From: Cyanothece sp. BG0011
Lineage (GTDB): Bacteria; Cyanobacteriota; Cyanobacteriia; Cyanobacteriales; Microcystaceae
Direction of reading: 5' to 3'
NCBI RefSeq assembly: GCF_003013815.1
Contig: NZ_PRLH01000096.1
Location: 1 to 63,758 of the forward strand
DNA: 63,758 nucleotides
Shown piece by piece: positions 47,629 to 58,530 of this stretch. The position numbers and the translations under genes are program-made. The notes below the pieces were generated by a model that saw only the letters and a list, made by a program, of their open reading frames with translations, ran no database searches and had not been told where the DNA came from. How positions within the stretch are numbered: the stretch's first letter is position 1; each line of letters opens with the position of its first letter.

Positions 47629-50118
47629 ATGTTACGTAAAAAATTCTCTGCCTCTCAAGTTCGTATTTGGATAATTTTAGGATTAATATGGTTAGGAAGT
47701 AATCTATGCGATCGCTTATGGTTAAGTTTAGATCACTCTCTCCCTGCTTGGGATCAGAGTAATCATTTAACCAAGTCTCTACAATATTATTATAGTTTAA
47801 ATTCTCCTGAAATCTTTAATGGAGAATGGTGGCGTAGTTTTTGGATGTTATCAACAAAATACCCTCCTATAACTTACATTATTGGGGCATTTTTTCAAAA
47901 GATTTTTGGCTTAGGAAATGATCAAGCTCTCTTATCAAATTTATTATACAACGGAATTTTAATTGTTTCAGTTTATATCATTGGCAAAACCTTATTGAAT
48001 CCTAAAGTTGGGTTATGGAGTGCAGGGTTAACTCTATTATTTCCCCGTTTATATCAAACCCGTTTACAGTTTTTACTTGACACCCCTTTAATGGTATTAA
48101 CTGTTGCTTGTTTTTGCTGTTTAACGGTATGGAAATATGAAAATAATAGACAAAAACAATGGTTATGGACAATAATTTTTGGGGTTGGTTGGGGACTTGC
48201 TTTATTAACCAAACAAAGTGTTATGTTTTTCCTGTTTACTCCTTTAGTTTGGTTAGCAATTAGTTATTTATGGCAAAAAAAATGGGAGAGAATTCTACAA
48301 TTATGGGTAAGTTTTCTTGTTTCTAGTTTACTGTGGTTTCCTTGGTATCGAACGAACTGGATTTATTTATTTAGTACAGTCCAAAACTCCAATGCTATTC
48401 CTGCAACTTATGAAGGTGATCCCCCTCTTAATACTATAGCTGCTTGGACTTATTATTGGCAAGATTTACCTTTAGCTGTCGGTTGGGTATTGTTATTAGT
48501 TCCTGGGGTGGGATTATTGTTACATTTATTAGGTAAATTTCCAAAAGATAAAGATAATATTGAGAATAAAAAAGTCATCGAAAGCATGAAATGGTTAGGG
48601 GTTTATTTTGTTGGATCTTATTTAATTTGTTCAGCCATTTTTAATAAAGATACTCGCTATATTATGTCTTATCTGCCTATTTTAGCTGTGTTTTTAGGCT
48701 ATGGTTTAACCCGATGGCGAGGAAAATGGCAACCGGTTCGATGGATAACTGTATTGTTAGCTATTGTCGTAATGATTACTAATTTATTTCCCATTCCTAG
48801 AACAGAAAAATTTTCTTTATTCTTAAGTCCTGGTGTCGCTTTTCGTCCCTCTTTAGGTCAAGAAATTCCTGTTAAAGATATAATTGAAACGGCACAAGAA
48901 ACTACACCTTATCAAATCGTAAATTTAGGAGTTATTGCTAACACTGATAACATTAATCATAACACGATTAATTATTATGGTCAGTTAGCTAATTTTCAGG
49001 TTTATGGAAGAGAATTAGGAAATAAAGAAGAATATATTGAACAAGATAGTGTTTCTTTTGATTGGTTTTTAAGCAAAACTGGAGACAATGGTTTTGCTAG
49101 GGAAAATCAATTAAAATTTGCTGACACTTTAAACAATAATCCAGACTTTAATCTGATTGAAACCTGGAAAATGCCGGATCAAAGTTTAGTTAAATTATAT
49201 CATCGCAAACAAGCATCGGTTAAAATTCAACCAATTACTAAATCTGTTGATAAAATTCGCTTAGATAGAGTGATTATTCCTCAACAAGCTTCTTCTAATT
49301 ATCCTATTCCTATTACTTATGAATGGTCAGGAAATTGGCAAGAATTACAAAATGGTTTAGTGTTATTATCTTGGTATCCTGAAGGAATCAATAATAATAA
49401 TTATCAAGTTGCTTGGATACATGATCATGGAATTGGGGAAGGAATGTTATGGGGAAACTTCCCTGATAATCAAGGGTTTAAAGTGACGGAAACGATGGCA
49501 ATGTTGCCTACACAAACTATCAAAAACGGTAACTATAGTCTTAGGGTAATGTATCTTAATCGTCAGACGAATGAAAGTTATTTAATACCTGTACCTGATG
49601 TCACTTTAACTATTAATAATAGCCTGAATTCTTTACCCTCTCCTCAATTAGATTTAGGAACTCAATTGCGCAATGTTTCTATTAATTTAGGGGAAGGAAT
49701 ATCAGGGTTAGATACTATCTTTAGTAAAGTTGGCCGTTTTAATCAATATGATCCCATTCAAGACTATCTTAAACAAATAGAAATAGCCCTAAAATATCGC
49801 TTAGATCACTATCCTCAAAACCATCAGTTAAACTGGACTTATGGGTTAGTATTATCTCAAGTATTACAAGAAGATCCCCAAGAAGCGATCGCAGCTTTAA
49901 AACAACTGATTAATATTGCCCCCAACAACCCCTATCACCATGCTTATCTTGCTTTTGTGTATTTATATAATTGGCAACCCAATGCAGCAGAAAAAGCGTT
50001 AAAACCTGCCCTTGAAATGCAGCCTAATATTCAAGAATTCAAAGCATTAGAAGGTATTTCTAAACTGATGCAAGGTAATTTTATCAAAGGATGGCAATTG
50101 TTATCTCCTATTTTATAA
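47629..50118 (+). CDS. GT39/ArnT-like membrane glycosyltransferase with C-terminal TPR
   Basis: An 829-residue protein. The GT-C part (residues 1-390, about ten helices) shows the acidic first loop LDHSLPAWDQSNHLTKSLQY, then YPPITYIIGAFFQKIFGLGN and RYIMSYLPILAVFLGYGLTR. A soluble domain follows at about 400-690. The last 110 residues are TPR-like (EDPQEAIAALKQLINIAPNN, NWQPNAAEKALKPALEMQPN). It probably moves a sugar from a polyprenyl carrier to a lipid or protein outside the membrane. It ends convergent with another glycosyltransferase in a shared TTATAA. Confidence 0.85.
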   Translation: MLRKKFSASQVRIWIILGLIWLGSNLCDRLWLSLDHSLPAWDQSNHLTKSLQYYYSLNSPEIFNGEWWRSFWMLSTKYPPITYIIGAFFQKIFGLGNDQALLSNLLYNGILIVSVYIIGKTLLNPKVGLWSAGLTLLFPRLYQTRLQFLLDTPLMVLTVACFCCLTVWKYENNRQKQWLWTIIFGVGWGLALLTKQSVMFFLFTPLVWLAISYLWQKKWERILQLWVSFLVSSLLWFPWYRTNWIYLFSTVQNSNAIPATYEGDPPLNTIAAWTYYWQDLPLAVGWVLLLVPGVGLLLHLLGKFPKDKDNIENKKVIESMKWLGVYFVGSYLICSAIFNKDTRYIMSYLPILAVFLGYGLTRWRGKWQPVRWITVLLAIVVMITNLFPIPRTEKFSLFLSPGVAFRPSLGQEIPVKDIIETAQETTPYQIVNLGVIANTDNINHNTINYYGQLANFQVYGRELGNKEEYIEQDSVSFDWFLSKTGDNGFARENQLKFADTLNNNPDFNLIETWKMPDQSLVKLYHRKQASVKIQPITKSVDKIRLDRVIIPQQASSNYPIPITYEWSGNWQELQNGLVLLSWYPEGINNNNYQVAWIHDHGIGEGMLWGNFPDNQGFKVTETMAMLPTQTIKNGNYSLRVMYLNRQTNESYLIPVPDVTLTINNSLNSLPSPQLDLGTQLRNVSINLGEGISGLDTIFSKVGRFNQYDPIQDYLKQIEIALKYRLDHYPQNHQLNWTYGLVLSQVLQEDPQEAIAALKQLINIAPNNPYHHAYLAFVYLYNWQPNAAEKALKPALEMQPNIQEFKALEGISKLMQGNFIKGWQLLSPIL

Positions 50119-51108
50119 GTTTGATTTAGAAAAGATTTTTTTCTGAACTTTTCTGAGGAATAACTGAACCATTTTGAGTTTAGTTAAATCCTGAATATCT
50201 CCTTTGAGTTGTGGTTTATGATCAAAAAAGAAGTTAATTTCTTCTAAAATAGTTTCTAATCGTTGGATAATATTTTCACTTCTATATTCTGCTAAAATCT
50301 GAGGAGATAACGTTAATCTTTGCGGTGAATTAATAGCTTTTAAAATCCGTTTAACATCATACTCAGTTGAATAACCAGCAATTTTATAACAATTAAATCC
50401 TGGATCTAAATAATCAGATAGTCCCCCATTAATACTAGAAAAAACTTGACAACCACAAGCTAAAGCTTCCATTGGTTGTAGTCCAAACCCTTCACTAACA
50501 CGCTGTTGCGCCCAATATTCTGCTGAGTCATAAAGATAAACTTTAGACCGATTAAATAACTTAGATAAATCATCGACAAAATGATCAATAAGCACAAGAT
50601 TACATTGATTTTTTAAAGCAGGAACCAGTTGCTTTACCAAATAATCGGAGGATTTTCTTTCTTGAATTAAAACATCAATATCTCTTTCTATATTTAAGTT
50701 ATTAAACTCATCAGAGATTTCATTAGGTAAATAATAGATTAAACTATTAGGAGATTTTTGACCCCAATAACCTAGGGTATTACGACTAACAGTTATAATA
50801 GGAATACTAGACGGTAAATTAAAGCCATATCCTGCACTATGAGCATGATAAATAACGTTATAAGACTTTAATTTTTTAGCCAGTTTAGGAACATCAAAGC
50901 CCCAACTAATCACAAAAATAACATCCTCTAAATTGTTTTGTTTTAAAACATCATCTAAAAAAAGATTGTCTGTTTCTTTTTGACGATAGATAACGATTTC
51001 AGAGGGACAAACTTGTTTAGCTAACTCAAAAGCTTTTAACTCTGCAAATAGTCCCCCACAAGCAAACTTTTTTCCGGTTCCTGGTAATAAAAAATAGAGT
51101 TTTCTCAT
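50113..51108 (-). CDS. Glycosyltransferase (GT-B, GT1/GT4-like)
   Basis: A 331-residue enzyme of GT-B type. It begins MRKLYFLLPGTGKKFACGGL, has a mid-region with NVIYHAHSAGYGFNLPSSIP and ends with the donor-binding SEGFGLQPMEALACGCQVFS, where the EX7E-like pair suggests a retaining mechanism. It is shorter than usual, with a basic C-terminal tail (VQLFLRKVQKKIFSKSNL) that may touch the membrane. The stop codon shares TTATAA (50113-50118) with the convergent GT39 gene. Confidence 0.8.
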   Translation of the reverse strand: MRKLYFLLPGTGKKFACGGLFAELKAFELAKQVCPSEIVIYRQKETDNLFLDDVLKQNNLEDVIFVISWGFDVPKLAKKLKSYNVIYHAHSAGYGFNLPSSIPIITVSRNTLGYWGQKSPNSLIYYLPNEISDEFNNLNIERDIDVLIQERKSSDYLVKQLVPALKNQCNLVLIDHFVDDLSKLFNRSKVYLYDSAEYWAQQRVSEGFGLQPMEALACGCQVFSSINGGLSDYLDPGFNCYKIAGYSTEYDVKRILKAINSPQRLTLSPQILAEYRSENIIQRLETILEEINFFFDHKPQLKGDIQDLTKLKMVQLFLRKVQKKIFSKSNL

Positions 51109-51282
51109 TGTGATGGTTCCCCTGTTTTTAACGTTAACTAATATGCCTAAAGAAATAGTTGTTAATGACTACTGATTATTTTATCATTTTAAAACTAATT
51201 TATATTTTTTAACTTATAAAGGGTCAATTTTCAGCTATAATAAAGAATATAAAAACCATAGCTAAGACAATCATCCAATATT

Positions 51283-51492
51283 ATGACTATTTGGGTAAAC
51301 GAACAAATTGATCCCTCTGGAATCGTCTATTCTTGTATTGCTTGCTGCGATCAAACTGCAGCAGAAGATTGCCATCAAACCTGGGTCAATAACCTCACAG
51401 AAGACCAAAAAAAAGAAGGATGGGTAGCGAGTTTAAGAACCGTAGACTCTTGGGATGAAGTTCCTGTTAATGCCCTTAAATTAAGTGTATAA
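51283..51492 (+). CDS. Small conserved-looking protein, unknown
   Basis: A 69-residue protein with three cysteines close together in YSCIACCDQTAAEDCHQTW and many acidic residues. The Cys/His grouping might bind metal, but no family is recognised. It lies 72 bases upstream of the SLC12-type transporter on the same strand and may be co-transcribed with it. Confidence 0.6.
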   Translation: MTIWVNEQIDPSGIVYSCIACCDQTAAEDCHQTWVNNLTEDQKKEGWVASLRTVDSWDEVPVNALKLSV

Positions 51493-51564
51493 AACTAAGT
51501 TACAATTCCCGTCATTTCAAACTATAGGCATTACAATAAAAGAAGAAGAATATTCTTTTTAATT

Positions 51565-53781
51565 ATGCCTTGGAAAATCAAGAAAACTTTAAAATTTATT
51601 AACCCATTCCCTTTTAATACTGCCCCTTCTCCCCGTAAAAAGTATAACACCTTTGAAGGAGTATTTAAGCCCACATTACTAACTATTTTAGGGGCAATTA
51701 TGTACCTAAGAATCGGTTGGGTGGTGGGTAATGCTGGTTTATGGGGAGGGTTAACCATTGTCCTCTTATCGGTGAGTATTACCGTAGCGACAGGGCTTTC
51801 TATTGCTTCGATTGCCACCAATACACGCATGGGAGAAGGGGGACCTTATGCGATGATTTCTAAGTCGTTAGGGTTAGAAATTGGGGGAAGTGTGGGGGTT
51901 CCTTTATTTGTTTCTCAAGCCTTAGCTGCTGCCATGTATATCTTTGGGTTTCGAGAAGGATGGTTATTTTTATTTCCTGAACATTCCCCTTTAGTCATTG
52001 ATTTTACTATTTTTTCAATCATTTTTATAATTGCTTATATTAGTGCTGGTTTTGCCTTTCGGGTTCAATATTTAGTTTTAATTTTAATCATTTTATCTTT
52101 AATCTCTATTTTTTCCAGTTCTCTGACTTGGCATAGTAATCAAACCTGGCAAGATTGGGGAGATTTTCCTAATATTAATTTCTGGGGTGTTTTTGCGGTC
52201 TTTTTCCCGGCAACCACAGGAATTATGTCAGGGGTTAATATGTCGGGAGAACTAGAAAATAGCCGTAAAAATATTCCCATTGGAACCCTCTCAGCCATTG
52301 CCTTAAGTACCATTATTTATGTCATTTTATGTTGGTGGGTTGCCCGTGCTGCTCCCCCTCAAGAACTGATTAATAACTATACCATTTTAGTAGAAAAAGC
52401 CCGATGGCAACCCTTAGTCTTAATGGGGTTGTTAGCAGCAACGTTTAGTGCTTCTTTGTCCTCTTTAGTGGGCGCGCCTCGTATTTTAACCGCCTTAGCC
52501 AAAGATGGGGTAATCCCTTGGGGCCAGGGGTTAGCCAAACTGTCAAAAAATGGAGAACCTCGTCGCGCTTTATTAGTGAGTGCCGGGATTGTTTTACTCG
52601 CATTATTATTAAGAGACTTAAATGCGATCGCTCCTTTAATTACCCTATTTTTCCTCCTAACGTATGCCACTATCAACCTGGTGGTGTTAGTCGAATCTAG
52701 TTTAGGGTTGATGAACTTTCGACCGACCTTTAAAGTTCCTATCATTGTGCCTTTGTATGGAATTTTAGGCTGTATCTTAGCCATGTTAGTCATTCGTCCC
52801 TTCCTAAGTTTAGTGGCCATTGCTATTGTTTTGGCTATTTATTTAAGGTTAGTAAGTTTACCCAAAGCCAAGCGTCCGGCTGACGTTAGAAGTGGAATTT
52901 TTACCGCGATCGCTCAATGGTCAGCTATGAAAGTTATCCAACTAGATTTAACCAATGTTCGAGCCTGGAAACCCACCTTTTTAGTCCCCATTGAAGACGG
53001 TTCACAGTTACTAGGAGAATTTCGCCTTTTATTAGATTTATCCCAACCCGAAGGCTTTTTACAACTCTTAGGAATTGTCACCAATAATCAAGGAGAAACC
53101 TTATCTTTACAGCTTAGAGAATTAGCCAGGTCCTTTCGTCATCATAAACTATTAACCACCATTTCCGTGATGAAAGTGAAGCTAGAAAGTGAAGGGATTA
53201 TCACGGCATTACAAGCCTTACAAAGTGCCTTTTTTCGTCCCAATATTCTCTTTTTAAGATTTCCTGATCAAGCCAGTGATTGGGAGCAATTATTACCCGT
53301 TTTCAACGAAGCCAAACAGCTAGAAGTCGGGGTCATGCTATTAGGATTACATCCCAATGCAGGGTTAGGAAGAATGGAAGTCATTAATTTGTGGATTCGA
53401 CCTCAGTTAGAAGATTTACCCATGATTGAACGATTAGAAAAAGGCAATACAGACTTAGCAATTTTAATGGCGTTGCGATTATCAAAAGCCTGGAAAGCGC
53501 AATTAAATATTATTTCAGTCATTCCCCAAGAAGAAGATAGAAAAGAAGCTGAAAATTATATTAATAGTTTAAGAGATTTGTGCCGTATTCCCACCACCGC
53601 TAACAGCTTAATTATTGTCGGCGAATTTCCCAATTGTATCGGCAAAACCCCTCAAGGAGATATGGACTTTATTGGCTTACAGTCTGTTCCTGATTTTAAT
53701 TTTGTTCACAAAACAATTCATATGACCGGTTCATCTTGTTTGTTTATGAGTGACTCAGGTAGCGAAAGTGCTTTGGCTTAA
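51565..53781 (+). CDS. SLC12-type cation-chloride cotransporter/amino-acid permease
   Basis: A 738-residue protein. Residues 40-430 hold about twelve membrane helices of the APC superfamily with the start GVFKPTLLTILGAIMYLRIG, then GGPYAMISKSLGLEIGGSVG and FFPATTGIMSGVNMSGELEN, typical of bacterial Na-K-Cl cotransporter relatives. The C-terminal 290 residues are a soluble SLC12-like domain (TFLVPIEDGSQLLGEFRLLL, NTDLAILMALRLSKAWKAQL). It may couple cation and chloride movement for osmotic balance; ions are unproven. A MITE follows 37 bases after the stop. Confidence 0.88.
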   Translation: MPWKIKKTLKFINPFPFNTAPSPRKKYNTFEGVFKPTLLTILGAIMYLRIGWVVGNAGLWGGLTIVLLSVSITVATGLSIASIATNTRMGEGGPYAMISKSLGLEIGGSVGVPLFVSQALAAAMYIFGFREGWLFLFPEHSPLVIDFTIFSIIFIIAYISAGFAFRVQYLVLILIILSLISIFSSSLTWHSNQTWQDWGDFPNINFWGVFAVFFPATTGIMSGVNMSGELENSRKNIPIGTLSAIALSTIIYVILCWWVARAAPPQELINNYTILVEKARWQPLVLMGLLAATFSASLSSLVGAPRILTALAKDGVIPWGQGLAKLSKNGEPRRALLVSAGIVLLALLLRDLNAIAPLITLFFLLTYATINLVVLVESSLGLMNFRPTFKVPIIVPLYGILGCILAMLVIRPFLSLVAIAIVLAIYLRLVSLPKAKRPADVRSGIFTAIAQWSAMKVIQLDLTNVRAWKPTFLVPIEDGSQLLGEFRLLLDLSQPEGFLQLLGIVTNNQGETLSLQLRELARSFRHHKLLTTISVMKVKLESEGIITALQALQSAFFRPNILFLRFPDQASDWEQLLPVFNEAKQLEVGVMLLGLHPNAGLGRMEVINLWIRPQLEDLPMIERLEKGNTDLAILMALRLSKAWKAQLNIISVIPQEEDRKEAENYINSLRDLCRIPTTANSLIIVGEFPNCIGKTPQGDMDFIGLQSVPDFNFVHKTIHMTGSSCLFMSDSGSESALA

Positions 53782-53817
53782 CTCAGCTTTTTATCATTTC
53801 ATCTATATTGCTAGTCA

Positions 53818-54040
53818 AGACTGCATGGGAGCAGGGAGTGGGGGAGCAGGGAGAGAGATAATTTGTATCATTTTTTATTTCTATTTCATCTTAAAAAACT
53901 TAATGATTATAAACGAGAAATTGAGAGATTAATAAGGCGACGAGTCTACATTTACCCTAAAAAACTTTGAAATAATCTCCCCTTCTCCCTGCTCCGACGC
54001 TCCCATGCAACCCAAACAAGCAACTTTTTGATCGACTGAG
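53818..54040. mobile_element. MITE-like element related to the one at 37.4 kb
   Basis: Left arm GACTGCATGGGAGCAGGGAG and right arm, read in reverse, GGGTTGCATGGGAGCGTCGG form imperfect inverted ends. Read on the minus strand, 53965-54040 closely matches 37395-37510: GTAGATCGAAAACTTACTTG against CGATCAAAAAGTTGCTTG, with TTTGGG, TGCA and GGGAG following, then GGGGAGAAGGGGAGATT. No ORF. It sits between the convergent SLC12 and acyltransferase genes. Confidence 0.58.
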
Positions 54041-54045
54041 TTTCC

Positions 54046-54891
54046 TTATTCCTTTCCACTATCAATCACCAATTGATCTAAAGCTTCCTGCATTTTGGTG
54101 GCCACTAAATCATAACAAGCATCCACATAAGTGCGATCGCGGGCGGCCTCTCTTCCATAGCGTTCAAAAACAATGGGCCGACAAACACGGGTATGAATCG
54201 GTATAGGCAGGGGAAAATTAGGGGCCGGTCCAATACCAATCCCCCAAGGTAAACCGAGATAAATAGGAAAAACTTCGGGATCAGTATCTTCGATCCAAGG
54301 TAGTCCCCATTGATGCAGCATTTTGACTTGTTCATAACAGTCACCCACGATAAATAAAGTTTCGTGGGACCCCACTGAAATCAGGGGAATGATAGTCACT
54401 TTTTCCCGTAACGCCAGTTTAATGAAGCCTTTGCGCCCCGCTAATTCGATTTTATGACGATCCTTGTAGGGGCGAAATACATCTTGTGCGCCTCCTGGAT
54501 AAACTAACACCCCAGCCCCTTGTCTCAGGGCGGCAATGCCCATTTTAGGGTGGGCCTGAACTGCCCCCGCTTTAGCGGCTAACCGGGTGACAGGGGAACT
54601 CATTTTCCAAGCAGACTGGTGCATTAACCCATAACATAACCTTTCAGTGCCAAAACGACGAAACCAGTCGTACATCATCATCGACGTATCAGGAGAAGCT
54701 AACCCCCCGTTATGAGACCCCACTAATAACACTGGACCATGGGAGGGGATATGATGCCAGCCATCGGTTTTGACCCGAAAATAGTGGTCATAAAACCATT
54801 TCCAGTAAGGCATCAGCTGTTCTATAAATTTGGGGTCACGTTCATCCAGGGACCAACCCTGTCCTTGATGAGAGGTTTTTGGGGATTTCAT
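54046..54891 (-). CDS. LPLAT-family acyltransferase (MGAT/DGAT2-like)
   Basis: A 281-residue membrane-associated acyltransferase that would use acyl-CoA or acyl-ACP to acylate a lipid hydroxyl. The block-I histidine is in VLLVGSHNGGLASPDTSMMM; the spacing to Asp is longer than the classic HX4D, as in the MGAT-like group. VLVYPGGAQDVFRPYKDRHK corresponds to the phosphate/substrate-binding block, and FIKLALREKVTIIPLISVG follows. In cyanobacteria relatives have been linked to neutral-lipid or plastoquinol-ester synthesis; here the substrate is unknown. It is divergent from ahcY. Confidence 0.82.
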   Translation of the reverse strand: MKSPKTSHQGQGWSLDERDPKFIEQLMPYWKWFYDHYFRVKTDGWHHIPSHGPVLLVGSHNGGLASPDTSMMMYDWFRRFGTERLCYGLMHQSAWKMSSPVTRLAAKAGAVQAHPKMGIAALRQGAGVLVYPGGAQDVFRPYKDRHKIELAGRKGFIKLALREKVTIIPLISVGSHETLFIVGDCYEQVKMLHQWGLPWIEDTDPEVFPIYLGLPWGIGIGPAPNFPLPIPIHTRVCRPIVFERYGREAARDRTYVDACYDLVATKMQEALDQLVIDSGKE

Positions 54892-55036
54892 CGAGCTAAT
54901 TCTGATAGGCTTTGTAAACTTATGTTACTGCAAGAGCTTGATAAATTTCTACAATCAGTGAACAGTTCACTAAATAGCCAAAGGTTCGTAAAAATGTAAA
55001 ATTAAGTTAAACTGGCCTCTTAGCACATCATTTTGA

Positions 55037-56332
<1,296 letters not shown>

Positions 56333-56386
56333 TCTTAGTCATTCCATCGATAAAGGGCAAGCTATCTCAAGTCTTTTATAAATTTC

Positions 56387-56413
56387 GGGTAGGTCATTCC
56401 TACCCCTTTTTTT
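56387..56413 (+). terminator. Intrinsic terminator after ahcY
   Basis: GGGTAGG (56387-56393) and CCTACCC (56399-56405) pair perfectly around TCATT, followed by C and seven T. It lies 54 bases after the stop. Confidence 0.88.
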
Positions 56414-56464
56414 ATGTGGTATATTGATCTTCAATCTTTTTAAAAATTTCTCAACAACACCCTT

Positions 56465-57088
56465 ATGGCAAAATTATCCGTAGAATTAAATCGTTATTTT
56501 TTTCAAGAGGAACGTTCCTCGGATGTAAAATTAATTGATATTTTAGAGTTAGCTGGAGAACGAGTTTTTGGCTTTTTATTTGTAATTTTAGCCTTACCTT
56601 CTGCTCTACCAGTTCCGGCACCTGGTTATTCCATTCCTTTTGGAATTTTAATGTTTTTGTTAGCCATCCAACTCATTGCTGGAGCAAAAATTCCTTGGCT
56701 TCCTGAAAGGATGATGAAAGGTTCAATGAAGTTAAAAACGGTTCAAGCTTTTATTAAAAAAGGAAATCCTTGGTTACAACGAATTGAGTCCTTAACCCGT
56801 CCGAGAATGACTTATATTTGTGCTAGTGTTCCCGGCAGAATTATTATTGGAGTTGCGATCGCTTTAATGTCAATTTCGATGATGATTCCTATTCCTGGAA
56901 CCAATACTTTACCTGCGATCGGTATTTTTGTAACGGCTTTTGGTCTTCAAGAAGATGATGGCTTTATTAGTTTAGGCGGCTTGGTTATTTGTTGTCTGGC
57001 TGCTGTTCTTTCTACTTCTATTATTATGGTGGCTATTTGGGGAGGAACCAGCTTAGTTGATATAATTAAAGAGGCTTTAGGTCGTTAA
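56465..57088 (+). CDS. exoD: Exopolysaccharide synthesis protein ExoD
   Basis: A 207-residue membrane protein of the ExoD family. It starts with a soluble helical part, then LIDILELAGERVFGFLFVIL, the conserved ALPSALPVPAPGYSIPFGIL, PWLPERMMKGSMKLKTVQAF and MMIPIPGTNTLPAIGIFVTA, with about four helices. Rhizobial ExoD is linked to surface polysaccharide and alkaline tolerance, but the molecular role is not known. It may be expressed on its own after the ahcY terminator. Confidence 0.9.
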   Translation: MAKLSVELNRYFFQEERSSDVKLIDILELAGERVFGFLFVILALPSALPVPAPGYSIPFGILMFLLAIQLIAGAKIPWLPERMMKGSMKLKTVQAFIKKGNPWLQRIESLTRPRMTYICASVPGRIIIGVAIALMSISMMIPIPGTNTLPAIGIFVTAFGLQEDDGFISLGGLVICCLAAVLSTSIIMVAIWGGTSLVDIIKEALGR

Positions 57089-57128
57089 TAGTTATCTCAT
57101 TAATGATAGTTTGGTTAAGAACTTGTAG

Positions 57129-57149
57129 GGGTTTAGCATTGCTAAACCC
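57129..57149. repeat. Perfect short palindrome of dispersed type
   Basis: GGGTTTAGC and GCTAAACCC are nine-base arms around ATT, preceded by TGTAGG. It looks like one of the dispersed palindromes found between cyanobacterial genes and may also act as a leader hairpin for the methyltransferase gene. Confidence 0.55.
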
Positions 57150-57175
57150 ATTAATAATTTTAGAGAGGTGATCTT

Positions 57176-57916
57176 ATGAAATATTCAATTCAAGAGCATT
57201 ATCAAAAATTAGCTAATCAGTATGACGATTTTTGGGCGAATTCTTCTGAGTTTATTTATTTTTTGACTCAAGCAATCATTGAAAATTTACAGTTAAAACT
57301 AACAGATGTTTTAGTAGACTTGGGATGTGGAACCGGGATTTATAGTAAGGCAATTAGAACACAAATAAACCTAGAAAATAAAATAATTTGTGTCGATCCG
57401 TCTGATAAAATGCTCGAAAAAACACCAAATAATAGTTATTATCAAACAGTAGTTAAAGATGCCATAGAATTTGCCCATGAGCCAGGAAACTATGATAAAA
57501 TTTTAATCAAAGAAATGATCCATCATATTAATGATAAAGAGAAACTTTTAACAGGATTATTTAATCGATTACATGACCAAGGAATCTTATTAATTATTTT
57601 ACTTCCTCCTACCATTGAATATCCCTTATTTCAACAAGCATTATCGGTGTATGAGTCCGTACAACCTCACTACAATAATTTAGTTAATCTTTGTGAAAAA
57701 ATTGGCTTTAAAACCACAGTAAACTTTATAGATTATCATGTTTCTATCTCCAAAGAAAAGTATTTTAACATGGTAAGAAATAGATATATGTCCTTATTAT
57801 CGAGATTTGACGATGAAGAACTTAATAATGGGTTACAAGAAATGAGAGAAAACTATAAAAATGTCTCTGATTTAGAATTTTGTGATCGCTTTGTTTTTCT
57901 ATTAGCTAAAAAATAA
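57176..57916 (+). CDS. SAM-dependent methyltransferase
   Basis: A 246-residue class I methyltransferase. Motif I is LVDLGCGTGIYSKAI, the acidic loop after strand 2 is IICVDPSDKMLEKTP, and motif IV is NYDKILIKEMIHHINDKEKL. Substrate not predictable; the C-terminal half has no known marker. A good Shine-Dalgarno (GAGGTGAT at 57165-57172) sits just before the ATG. Codons are more AT-rich than in exoD. Confidence 0.87.
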   Translation: MKYSIQEHYQKLANQYDDFWANSSEFIYFLTQAIIENLQLKLTDVLVDLGCGTGIYSKAIRTQINLENKIICVDPSDKMLEKTPNNSYYQTVVKDAIEFAHEPGNYDKILIKEMIHHINDKEKLLTGLFNRLHDQGILLIILLPPTIEYPLFQQALSVYESVQPHYNNLVNLCEKIGFKTTVNFIDYHVSISKEKYFNMVRNRYMSLLSRFDDEELNNGLQEMRENYKNVSDLEFCDRFVFLLAKK

Positions 57917-57962
57917 AAAGATAGTTTTATTTTCCTAATTATCTGAAGTATTAAAATTAATT

Positions 57963-58292
57963 TTATCCTTTAATATCTCGTCTTCCCCAGGGTTTCTCAA
58001 AGGAAATGATAAAGATAAAAATTAGACTAAAAATTTGAATTGAACCACCAATAATCAGAGCTTTAGTATCAAACATAAATAAAGGATTATTCAATGCTTG
58101 TAATCTTTCCGTATCAGAAATAGCCGTCACCGCATTCGTCCAAGGACCTAACCAAATAGTACCAAAAGTAATTAAGCTAACCGTCATAACTAACTTTGTA
58201 ATGACCCAATAAAACTTAAAAAATCCCCAAATTGTTAACCAACAAATTAAAAATCCAGTCAGTAAAGTTAGATTAGCTGCTGGAATAACCAC
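57963..58292 (-). pseudogene. N-terminally truncated DUF2269-like membrane protein
   Basis: The 109-codon frame (GTG start) begins inside a familiar cyanobacterial membrane protein: LLDDWVVIPAANLTLLTGF extends a little upstream, then GFFKFYWVITKLVMTVSLIT and SIQIFSLIFIFIISFEKPWG. The usual first part of this family (an N-terminal helix pair with an SVGWLGA-like motif) is not found in any frame upstream to 58530, where only stops and AT-rich DNA appear. It is either a 5'-deleted relic or a short variant. Confidence 0.55.
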
Positions 58293-58530
58293 CCAGTCAT
58301 CTAATAATTTTACAACTGAGTTAATTGCGTATTACTTAGTATACCCTAGCAGATTGAGGTAAAATCCAGTCCATTTCAAGAGAAGGTTTTTTCAGGGGTT
58401 AAAACCTATTTTTGAGTTTAATTTATATTCATCTCTTATCAAGAAGGAAGCAATAATTTGTATATATAATAGTTAATTGGGAATCAGATCATGGTTTAAT
58501 AGACTATTGATGCTTATGTTGCCTTAACCG
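58293..58530. other. Intergenic before menB
   Basis: AT-rich 238-base space. No recognisable remains of the missing gene start are seen. The TTGTATATATAATAG at 58458-58472 resembles an extended -10 region and could serve menB. No gene. Confidence 0.4.
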
